Part shown: positions 1 through 6,090 of the stretch, piece after piece
How the letters are laid out: every line of letters starts with the position of its first letter
Numbering within the stretch: the first letter of the stretch is position 1
NCBI RefSeq assembly: GCF_005518285.1
Contig: NZ_SJDU01000123.1
Coordinates: 1-6,090 of the forward strand
Direction: 5' to 3'
Source of the DNA: Brachyspira catarrhinii
GTDB lineage: Bacteria; Spirochaetota; Brachyspiria; Brachyspirales; Brachyspiraceae
Length of the DNA stretch: 6,090 nt
The notes under the pieces: model-generated
The model's input: the letters and a program-made list of their open reading frames with translations, nothing else
Database searches by the model: none
Told to the model about the DNA's origin: nothing
Made by a program: the position numbers and the translations under genes

Positions 1-2
1 TG

Positions 3-3000
3 TCGGGCTGGTATTTATTCGGCGAACCTATGATTTCAAATACGGTAGATTATAATATTTCAATGAGAGAGACTTTCTTTATTCCTCCAAATAATGCGGG
101 ATTCAGATTTACAAAATTAAGCTGGTTTGAAGACGATTATTATACAGATTATTATTCCACTTTGGCTACGGGAACGGGAGCTTTGGACGGCAACGGAGAA
201 TATAGTTATAATCCTAAAATTGACGCAAGCCGTTCTATTCATTCTGCAAATGTTATGATAGAATCAACGATTTTGGGAGAGGATTCGCAAAAAGTAAGCG
301 CAAGTAAAAATGTTTTGGTTCATGGAAGCGATTTTTATATAGGAATAAAGAGACAGGGATATTTTCTTGAAACGGGAAAAGAAACGAGGCTCGATTTTAT
401 AGCGGTAGACCCCGAAGGAAATAAACTTAATAGAAAAAGAATCGAAGTTCAGATTATAAGAAGGCATTGGGAATCGGTAAGAAAGGCGATAACGGGCGGA
501 CGTTTTCAATGGGAATCGCAGCAAATTGACGATATTATCGAAACGAAAACTATTACAACGAGAGCCGATAATTCCGTTCCATATACTTTTACTCCGAGAA
601 ATTCTGGATTATATATTGTGACGGCGAGGGCGAAAGATTCGGCAAACAGAGAAGTCGCGGCGGACGAATATATGTATGTTATAGGAAGCGATTATGCGGC
701 TTGGGCGATGTTCGATGACGATTTGCTCGAGCTTATAACCGAAAAAGAGGAATATGTCCCGGGCGAAACGGCTCGTATAATGGTAAAATCTCCTTATGAA
801 AATGCTACAGCTTTAGTAACGGTTGAAAGAGAATTTGTAATCGACAGTTATGTCACAAATTTGGAAGGAAGCGCGTCTTTGATAGAAGTTCCGATTAAAA
901 AAGAATATTTGCCAAATGTTTATATCGGAGTTTCTTTAGTCAAAGGCAGAGTGGAGGACGAATCCTATACGAATTACGCGACTGACGAGGGAAAACCTTC
1001 ATTTAAAATAGGTTATGCTGGAATTTCGGTATCTCCGAGAGAAAAAGAGCTTAATGTAAAAATAACAAAATCGCATGAAACGGCAGAACCGAGAGAAGAG
1101 ATGACGATTGATTTGTATGCGGAAACTAAAGAAGGGCAGGCTATGGAAACGGAAATTATGTTGAGCGTAGTCGATTTGGGAGTTTTGAATTTAATCGGAT
1201 ATAGAACTCCGAATTGGTTTAACACTTTCTACGGACCGCGTCCTTTGAGCGTTGCAAGCGCGGACACGAGAATACATTTGATAGGGCAGAGAAATTACGG
1301 AGAAAAAGGCGATATGCCAGGAGGGGACGGAATTCTTGAATCTGCCAATATGCTCGCAAAAGCGGCTGCGGATATGGGAATGGATATATTCAGCATAAGA
1401 AAGAATTTTTTAAGCACGGCTTTTTATCAAGGAAGAGTAAAGACGGATGCAAGCGGAAAAGCTACAATTACTTTCAATTTGCCCGACAATATCACATCTT
1501 TTAGAATAATGGCTTCGGCTATAAATAAAGACGGATATTTTGGAGCTTCGGACGATGTGATTGTGGTAAAAAAGAATTTGATGCTCATGCCTACTTTACC
1601 AGAATTCGCTTATGTGGAAGACAGATTCAAAGCGGGAAGTTTGATTTATAATTATTCCAACGAAGATTTGGAAATTGAAATTCAAGCGGTTGGCTCGAAT
1701 GTAAATATAGAAAACGCTATTCAAAAAATAAATGTCCCTAAAGGAGGAAACGCCGATATAAGATTCGATATAATAGCTACAAATAGAGGCGAGGCTAAAA
1801 TTACGATTCTTGCTAAAGGCGGAGAATATACGGACGCGGTAGAAAAAACTTTTGATGTAAATGTTCCTATGACAACGGAATCTGTAGCTATGTTTTCGAG
1901 TATGACTAACGACAGCTTGAATATCGGAATGAGAATTCCTAACGAGTCGGAAGTTTATTCGGGAGCGGGAGAGCTTGATGTTTATATGTCTCCGAGCGCG
2001 TTCAGCGAGTTAAACGGAAGTTTGGATTATTTGATTAATTATCCTTATCTTTGTTTGGAACAGCAACTTTCGAGAATCTATCCAATAATCGTAAGCAAGA
2101 GATTAATTGTCGACATGAAACTTACCGACAGAACGGAAGAAGATTTGGATAATTCGGTTAAAGATTTCTTAAAAAATATGCCTTCCTATCAAACTGCGGA
2201 CGGAGGGTTTGCATATTGGACGAGCAAAACTTGGGTATCTCCATGGCTTACCGCTTATGCAACGGAAACTATGATAAAGGCTAAAAAAGAAGGTTATGAA
2301 ATAGACGAAAAATCTTTAAGTTTGGCTTTGGAATATCTTAATCATTATGCGAAAAGCAAAAAAGCGGAAAAACCGAGTTTCTGGGAAGACGAATATATAG
2401 ATTTGTCTTCGATTGCCTATATTTCATCGGTTCTTGCGGAAGGCGAATACGATTCGAGCGAGGTTAGAGCGATAATAGACAGATTATATCCTCAAATAAA
2501 TAATATTCCGTTTTACGGGCAGGTTCAATTGATGCGGGCAATGTATTATAACAAATACGGAAATGTGGCGCTTAATAGAGTTCGTCAGTATGTATTAAAC
2601 GCTTTGAAAGAAGATTCCACAACCGCTCATTACGAATTGGAAGAAAAATATTCTAATTTGTATTGGATTCATTCTTCGGCTGTTAGAGACACTTCTGTCG
2701 CTTTGGGAGGATTAATAGAAATTGGATACGATAATCCTATAAACGAAAAAGTCGTTCGCTGGTTAATTCAGACGAGAAAAAACGGAAGATATTTGAATAC
2801 GCAGGATAATGTCGCCACTTTTTCTTCAATGAATTTATATTTCAAAAAATACGAAAATGTTAATCCTAATTTCAGAGCGGAGTTCATATTTCAAAGCAAA
2901 ACTTTACTATCGGAAACTTTTTCGGATAGGACTAATCCAAGCGTGACGAAATCTTACGCTCTCGAAGAATTCCAAAGAGAGAGATTCAGCAACGCTAACT

Positions 3001-3551
3001 CCAAATACGAAAACGCGATTATAAGAAGAAACGGAGACGGCAGACTTTATTACGGAATCAGATTAAAATACGCTCCGAGAGATTTAGCCGTTAATAGAGA
3101 CGCGGGAATAAAAGTGGAAAGATATTACGAAACGAAAGACGGAAGAAGACTCGATTTGACGAAAGACAGATTCAAACAAGGCGAGGAATATGTCGTTATC
3201 GTAAAAATTACCGCGCCTTACGAGAGGCGATTTGTCGTAGCGGATGTTCCTATAGCTAGCGGAATGAGAATATTAAATTCAAGTTTTGCAACCGAAAGTA
3301 GCGAGACAAAAGATATAACGGGAAATTATAGCTACAGATGGTGGGGCGGATTCAATCATACGGAAAATTATAACGATAAAGTTTTGCTATTTGCCGACAT
3401 ATTCGATAGAGGCGAGCATGTTTATAAATATGTCGTTAGGGCGGCGACTCCGGGCGAATATTTGCTTCCCGCAACCAAAGCGGAAGAGATGTATAACCCC
3501 GATGTGTTTGGTTATGACGGACAGCATAAGATTATTATAGAGGCTAAATGA
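3..3551 (+). CDS. Bacterial alpha-2-macroglobulin family protein with CLEQ thioester (5'-partial)
   Basis: This is the C-terminal part of a large periplasmic protease inhibitor. In this family a protease cleaves a bait region, the protein collapses, and an internal Cys-Gln thioester bonds to the attacker. The frame is open to the left edge: bases 3-29 read SGWYLFGEP, typical of an early macroglobulin domain, so ATG 30 is internal, with no ribosome site, and the signal peptide lies outside. Counting from ATG 30: macroglobulin-like beta domains fill about 1-400, including YVPGETARI at 242 and VVDLGVLNL at 380. A bait-like, Gly/Ala/Met-rich stretch lies about 400-464. The central A2M domain starts at FYQGRV (465) and includes LPDNITSFRIMA (484). 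The thioester motif is LCLEQ, with Cys675 and Gln678. The alpha-helical thioester domain follows (GGFAYW onward), then C-terminal macroglobulin domains ending around Gly1142-Lys1173. Family members usually have about 1500-1900 residues, so several hundred are missing. The usual partner pbpC is not seen downstream. Family assignment is firm; physiological role is inferred. Confidence 0.95.
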   Translation, partial: SGWYLFGEPMISNTVDYNISMRETFFIPPNNAGFRFTKLSWFEDDYYTDYYSTLATGTGALDGNGEYSYNPKIDASRSIHSANVMIESTILGEDSQKVSASKNVLVHGSDFYIGIKRQGYFLETGKETRLDFIAVDPEGNKLNRKRIEVQIIRRHWESVRKAITGGRFQWESQQIDDIIETKTITTRADNSVPYTFTPRNSGLYIVTARAKDSANREVAADEYMYVIGSDYAAWAMFDDDLLELITEKEEYVPGETARIMVKSPYENATALVTVEREFVIDSYVTNLEGSASLIEVPIKKEYLPNVYIGVSLVKGRVEDESYTNYATDEGKPSFKIGYAGISVSPREKELNVKITKSHETAEPREEMTIDLYAETKEGQAMETEIMLSVVDLGVLNLIGYRTPNWFNTFYGPRPLSVASADTRIHLIGQRNYGEKGDMPGGDGILESANMLAKAAADMGMDIFSIRKNFLSTAFYQGRVKTDASGKATITFNLPDNITSFRIMASAINKDGYFGASDDVIVVKKNLMLMPTLPEFAYVEDRFKAGSLIYNYSNEDLEIEIQAVGSNVNIENAIQKINVPKGGNADIRFDIIATNRGEAKITILAKGGEYTDAVEKTFDVNVPMTTESVAMFSSMTNDSLNIGMRIPNESEVYSGAGELDVYMSPSAFSELNGSLDYLINYPYLCLEQQLSRIYPIIVSKRLIVDMKLTDRTEEDLDNSVKDFLKNMPSYQTADGGFAYWTSKTWVSPWLTAYATETMIKAKKEGYEIDEKSLSLALEYLNHYAKSKKAEKPSFWEDEYIDLSSIAYISSVLAEGEYDSSEVRAIIDRLYPQINNIPFYGQVQLMRAMYYNKYGNVALNRVRQYVLNALKEDSTTAHYELEEKYSNLYWIHSSAVRDTSVALGGLIEIGYDNPINEKVVRWLIQTRKNGRYLNTQDNVATFSSMNLYFKKYENVNPNFRAEFIFQSKTLLSETFSDRTNPSVTKSYALEEFQRERFSNANSKYENAIIRRNGDGRLYYGIRLKYAPRDLAVNRDAGIKVERYYETKDGRRLDLTKDRFKQGEEYVVIVKITAPYERRFVVADVPIASGMRILNSSFATESSETKDITGNYSYRWWGGFNHTENYNDKVLLFADIFDRGEHVYKYVVRAATPGEYLLPATKAEEMYNPDVFGYDGQHKIIIEAK
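2052..2063 (+). other. Thioester motif Cys-Leu-Glu-Gln of the alpha-2-macroglobulin
   Basis: Codons TGT TTG GAA CAG encode Cys675-Leu-Glu-Gln678 (numbered from ATG 30), preceded by NYPYL. In the family Cys and Gln form the reactive internal thioester; bacterial forms commonly read YPYGCLEQ, so the residue before Cys is Leu here instead of Gly. Both bond-forming residues are present, which separates this protein from thioester-less paralogues such as the E. coli YfaS type. Chemistry is inferred from the motif. Confidence 0.9.
3539..3543 (+). promoter_or_regulatory. Ribosome binding site AGAGG for the nuclease-domain frame
   Basis: AGAGG lies inside the last codons of the alpha-2-macroglobulin gene. 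It sits 4 bases before ATG 3548 and 7 bases before the adjacent in-frame ATG 3551. The second spacing is closer to optimal, so the true start may be 3551, which shortens the protein by one Met. Either start overlaps the upstream stop TGA (3549-3551), which suggests translational coupling. Confidence 0.6.
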
Positions 3552-3904
3552 TGAGTTATGATTTAGAATTAAGAGAAGAAGAATTAAAAAACAAGATTGC
3601 GGAAGATTATTTTAAGAATTTCGATTCTACGCAAATAATAGAACAAATCGATTTTTGTATCGCAAGAAAAATACAAACTTCGCAGCATTTAGATAAACAG
3701 AAAACTTTTGACGATAAAGAATTCGAGGCGGAATATTATTTATGGGCGGAAGCGAAGAAAGGAAAAAATCATAATATTTACGAATCTTTTATTCAACTTA
3801 TTCTCACAATCGGAAAGAGCAGAATTTTCGACAAACATTTGCCTCCAGCTTTTTTGGGAGCTTTCGATGCTCAAAAAATAGCATTCTTGCCATATTCAAA
3901 ATAA
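3548..3904 (+). CDS. PD-(D/E)XK-like nuclease domain, N-terminal part of a split type IIG restriction-modification enzyme
   Basis: This 118-residue protein probably cuts DNA as the restriction domain of a single-chain restriction-modification enzyme. It starts with a charged helical segment (about 5-25). It then shows IDF with Asp35 and YLWAEAKKG with Glu68-Ala-Lys70, which fit the acidic residue and ExK of a PD-(D/E)XK nuclease, and Gln83 in a following helix (ESFIQLILTIGK). It ends at LPPAFLGAFDAQKIAFLPYSK. From memory of related campylobacterial and spirochaetal proteins, this segment runs without a break into the MDVF...DFNWNVTP sequence that here begins the next frame. The protein is therefore best read as a piece of a larger enzyme cut off by a frameshift at 3898-3904. 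It overlaps the alpha-2-macroglobulin stop by ATGA and has an AGAGG site, so it is probably translated from the same transcript. The nuclease assignment rests on a few motif residues. A free-standing small subunit is the alternative. Confidence 0.75.
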   Translation: MMSYDLELREEELKNKIAEDYFKNFDSTQIIEQIDFCIARKIQTSQHLDKQKTFDDKEFEAEYYLWAEAKKGKNHNIYESFIQLILTIGKSRIFDKHLPPAFLGAFDAQKIAFLPYSK

Positions 3905-3906
3905 TG
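3898..3906 (+). other. Frame junction AAAA-TAATG between nuclease and methyltransferase frames
   Basis: The upstream frame reads TCA AAA TAA and stops at 3902-3904. The downstream frame has ATG at 3904-3906, giving a TAATG overlap. Bases 3898-3901 are AAAA. One added A would give TCA AAA ATA ATG GAT, that is PYSK-I-MDVF in one chain. The same result follows if the ribosome slips back one base on AAA next to the stop codon. No Shine-Dalgarno-like sequence precedes ATG 3904 within about 20 bases, so independent initiation looks weak; stop-start re-initiation remains possible. I see no strong hairpin just downstream that would mark a programmed frameshift. Confidence 0.75.
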
Positions 3907-6090
3907 GATGTTTTCTCTCAAAGCGATTTTAATTGGAATGTGACGCCTTCAAATCATAATACTAAGGAGTTTAAACAACTTCATCAGTTAGTAAAAGAAA
4001 CTTTGGAAGAAGAAAGTTTTATTTATAAATTCGGTTCGGACGATAAAGAGATTAAAGATTTCATTTCAAATAATTTTGGCAAGTCGGATGGCAATTTGTC
4101 GAAAGTTCAAATCGATAAAAATAATTTCGTAAATATTTATTCAAAATGGCTTTATTCGGTAAAGAATTCCATTTCTGTCGATTGGGAGAAGGCGAAGCGA
4201 AGCGGGATAATTGACGCCGATTTTTATTTGGCTGATTTATTGAGCGAAAACAATTTGACTTTGATTAAAAAACTTTTCGTTATTTTAAAAAGCGACCATT
4301 ACGAACTTGAAAGAAATATTGATAAAATGGGATTTCTGATAAGCAAGACGGCTCATTTTTACGATAAACAGAAGGCTCATAAAGAGTTTTGGAAAAGATA
4401 TCAGCGTCCTCCGAAGTCGGAATATTGGGATTATATAATCAATAGGCGAGATTTACTCGTTCCTCCAGATATACGCTCCAGAAAAGGTTCGTTTTTTACC
4501 CCACAGATTTGGGCGGAGAAGTCGCGGGAATATTTGGAATCGGTTTTGGGTAAGGATTGGCAGGAGGAATATCATATTTGGGATTTAGCCGCTGGGACTG
4601 GTAATTTGCTTGCGGGACTAACGAATATGAATAATATTTGGGCATCGACAATCGACCAAGCGGATGTGGATATAATGCTTGCGCGATTGAGGAGCGGAGC
4701 GGGAATGTTTAGAAATCATATATTTAAGTTTGATTTTTTGAACGATGACTTTTCTAAGTTGCCGAAAGGATTGAAGAAGGTAATTGACGAGAAGCCAGAG
4801 AAACTTATTATTTATATAAATCCTCCTTACGCGGAAGCTGGAGACCAAAAACAAGCTACGGGAACTGGAAAAAATAAAACGAAAGTCGCCACATTAGGCA
4901 AAGTTTACGAAAAATATAGCGTTGAATTAAATTTAGGACTTTCTATAAGAGAAATTTTTACGCAATTTTTTATTAGGATTTATAAAGAAATTCCAAATTG
5001 TATTTTAGCTTCGTTTTCGACTTTAAAGTATGTCAATTCGAGCGGTTTTATAAATTTTAGAGAAGAATTTAAAGCGAAATTTTTAAAAGGTTTTATAGTT
5101 CCAGCAAACACTTTTGATAATGTTCGAGGTAATTTTCCAATCGGATTTTTAATTTGGGATACTTCTAAAAAGCAAAAAATAAAAAGCGTTAATGTGGATG
5201 TTTTTAATGAAAAAATAGAATTCTTGGGTAAAAAATCATTTTCTTCAAATACCGCTAATAAACAGAAATTAACTATAACTCAATGGATTACAAGCTACGA
5301 ACCGAAAGGAGAAATTCTTGGATATACGGGCAATAACGGACCCGATTATCAAAATAATAAATTCTTAAAAATTTCAAGTATTCAAACTAAAGTGGCAAGC
5401 GGAAATTTAAATAACGCGACAAAATATAAAATAACCGCTACAAATTTAATTCAGATTTCTATTTATCTATCCGTTCGATTATGTATTGATACCACTTGGA
5501 TAAATAATAGAGACCAATTTTTATATCCTACGCCAAAATGGGAAACGGATAAAGAATTTCAAAACGACTGTTTGGCTTTTACTTTATTTCATGGACAAAA
5601 TCGTATTACCGCAGGGCAACATGCCCGCAGAAGCGAAGCTGGAGTCAATCATTGGATACCGTTTAGCGAGGCAGAAGTTGGAGCGGCGGAAAGTTTTGAT
5701 TCGCATTTTATGAAGGAATTTATAGACGGTAAAATAAATCCAAAAGATACGCAAAGGCTTTGCCAACGGTATGCGGAAGCGGAAGCCTCCTTGTTATCGG
5801 AAAATGCATCGTTCATTCCTACGCCAACGGCGGGCAGAAGCCTAAAACCGCTTAAATTTTCAAAAGAGGCGAAAGATGTTTTTGAAGCTGGCAAAAAGTT
5901 ATGGAGACATTATCATCAAACGGGAAGTTATATAAATGTCAATGCATCGTATTATGACATTAGAAAATATTTTCAAGGAACGGACGCAAACGGAAGAATG
6001 AATAATAAAAGCATTGACGAAGAATATAATAAACTTATAAAAGATTTGAGAGATAAGATGGATATTTTGGCAAAGAAGATTGAGCCGAAG
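3904..6090 (+). CDS. N6-adenine DNA methyltransferase, main part of a split type IIG restriction-modification enzyme (3'-partial)
   Basis: The frame is open for 729 codons to the right edge, with no stop. The enzyme should transfer a methyl group from S-adenosylmethionine to adenine N6 in a specific DNA target. Motifs, counted from ATG 3904: motif X-like RKGSFFTPQ at 193-201; motif I DLAAGTG at 227-233, binding the cofactor; an acidic motif II Asp251; motif III-like FDFLNDDF at 276-283; motif IV NPPY at 306-309, the catalytic signature of N6-adenine methylases. Residues 1-190 are a mostly helical linker (DFNWNVTPSNH, then ADFYLADLLSE). Residues after about 340 contain FDNVRGNFPIGFLIWD and probably the target-recognition region, with VNHWIPFSEAEVG and YFQGTDANGRMNNKS further on. 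The X-I-IV order with recognition after the catalytic part fits gamma-type enzymes of type IIG. The ending ...LAKKIEPK resembles the C-terminus of relatives I remember, so the stop is probably close. The missing N-terminal nuclease domain is the preceding frame. The methylase call is firm; target sequence and activity are unknown. Confidence 0.9.
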   Translation, partial: MDVFSQSDFNWNVTPSNHNTKEFKQLHQLVKETLEEESFIYKFGSDDKEIKDFISNNFGKSDGNLSKVQIDKNNFVNIYSKWLYSVKNSISVDWEKAKRSGIIDADFYLADLLSENNLTLIKKLFVILKSDHYELERNIDKMGFLISKTAHFYDKQKAHKEFWKRYQRPPKSEYWDYIINRRDLLVPPDIRSRKGSFFTPQIWAEKSREYLESVLGKDWQEEYHIWDLAAGTGNLLAGLTNMNNIWASTIDQADVDIMLARLRSGAGMFRNHIFKFDFLNDDFSKLPKGLKKVIDEKPEKLIIYINPPYAEAGDQKQATGTGKNKTKVATLGKVYEKYSVELNLGLSIREIFTQFFIRIYKEIPNCILASFSTLKYVNSSGFINFREEFKAKFLKGFIVPANTFDNVRGNFPIGFLIWDTSKKQKIKSVNVDVFNEKIEFLGKKSFSSNTANKQKLTITQWITSYEPKGEILGYTGNNGPDYQNNKFLKISSIQTKVASGNLNNATKYKITATNLIQISIYLSVRLCIDTTWINNRDQFLYPTPKWETDKEFQNDCLAFTLFHGQNRITAGQHARRSEAGVNHWIPFSEAEVGAAESFDSHFMKEFIDGKINPKDTQRLCQRYAEAEASLLSENASFIPTPTAGRSLKPLKFSKEAKDVFEAGKKLWRHYHQTGSYINVNASYYDIRKYFQGTDANGRMNNKSIDEEYNKLIKDLRDKMDILAKKIEPK
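5614..5626 (+). repeat. Small perfect inverted repeat inside the methyltransferase frame
   Basis: GGGCA (5614-5618) and TGCCC (5622-5626) are perfect reverse complements around a 3-base loop ACA. The repeat lies in the stretch encoding AGQHARRSEA (residues 570-579), which looks like extra sequence between NRIT and GVNHWIPF compared with relatives I recall. It is too short to call a terminator, has no T-run, and sits inside the coding sequence. It may be part of a small inserted element. Confidence 0.4.
5617..5841 (+). repeat. Three copies of a short degenerate motif CAAC-N(5-6)-GC(A/G)GAAGC
   Basis: Copies lie at 5617-5634, 5764-5780 and 5825-5841. The last two extend to 19-base direct repeats (5762-5780 and 5823-5841) with 15 matching positions, spaced 61 bases apart. 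Because 61 is not a multiple of three, these two copies are read in different frames (AEA versus GRS), so the similarity is at the DNA level rather than protein repetition. They fall in the GC-richer segment of the gene, between conserved-looking blocks. Chance or codon preference (GCGGAAGC is also AEA elsewhere in the gene) cannot be excluded. Confidence 0.4.

Noticed and set aside
30..32. ATG 30 as the true start of the alpha-2-macroglobulin
   Set aside because: The frame stays open to base 3 and encodes family-like sequence (YLFGEP) before it, there is no ribosome binding site, and the protein would lack its signal peptide and early domains.
264..524. Open frame on the - strand inside the alpha-2-macroglobulin gene
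   Set aside because: It lies fully opposite well-supported family sequence, has low-complexity Ser/Tyr/Phe-rich composition and no recognisable domain.
3873..3878. A6 run upstream of the frame junction as the site of the missing base
   Set aside because: The frame after this run still encodes IAFLPYSK, which matches the remembered family sequence, so the frame is lost later, at or near 3898-3901.
3898..3901. Classical slipped-strand phase variation tract
   Set aside because: Four As are too few for the high-rate switching seen with long homopolymers; a rare mutation, sequencing error or ribosomal slip is more likely.
4618..4854. Open frame on the - strand opposite methylase motifs I-IV
   Set aside because: It is antisense to the most conserved part of the methyltransferase, so it is best explained as a shadow.
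5614..5626. Rho-independent terminator
   Set aside because: The stem is only 5 bp, no T-run follows, and the coding frame continues through it.
5584..5894. Two overlapping - strand open frames in the GC-richer part of the methylase gene
   Set aside because: They overlap each other and the real gene and show no family features; GC-richer codons simply reduce stops on the opposite strand.

Overview
The window looks like a moderately AT-rich bacterial genome. Hand counts on sampled lines give roughly 35-40% GC overall, with large local swings. The organism is most likely a diderm (Gram-negative-type) host-associated bacterium, because the first gene encodes a bacterial alpha-2-macroglobulin, a periplasmic protein. 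Spirochaete or campylobacterial-type gut bacteria would fit, but I cannot place the taxon from sequence alone. All coding is on the + strand and packed without gaps; there is no intergenic stretch, RNA gene, CRISPR array or insertion sequence.

Region 1 (1-3551) is the 3' part of a long alpha-2-macroglobulin gene. It is open at the left edge: the frame runs in from base 3, and the first ATG at 30 is an internal Met. It carries the thioester motif CLEQ (Cys675-Gln678, counted from the codon at 30), so it should be a covalent protease trap.

Region 2 (3548-6090) overlaps the end of region 1 by ATGA. It encodes what I read as one restriction-modification enzyme of type IIG architecture, a PD-(D/E)XK nuclease domain followed by a gamma-type N6-adenine DNA methyltransferase, broken into two reading frames. 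The first frame (118 codons, 3548-3904) holds the nuclease-like domain with Asp35 and Glu68-Ala-Lys70. The second (from 3904, open at the right edge, 729 codons visible) holds motif X-like RKGSFFTPQ, motif I DLAAGTG, motif IV NPPY and the presumed target-recognition part. The frames meet at TAATG right after an AAAA run (3898-3901). One extra A, or a -1 ribosomal slip on AAA, would restore a continuous chain (...PYSK-I-MDVF...). This break is the most interesting point in the window: it could be a sequencing error, a decay mutation, an on/off switch, or a deliberate two-subunit arrangement.

Within the methyltransferase frame the composition changes sharply: about 27% GC over 4921-5460 and about 45% over 5581-5880. 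The GC-richer part holds three copies of a short degenerate motif in more than one reading frame. This suggests a mosaic gene with small DNA insertions near its C-terminus.
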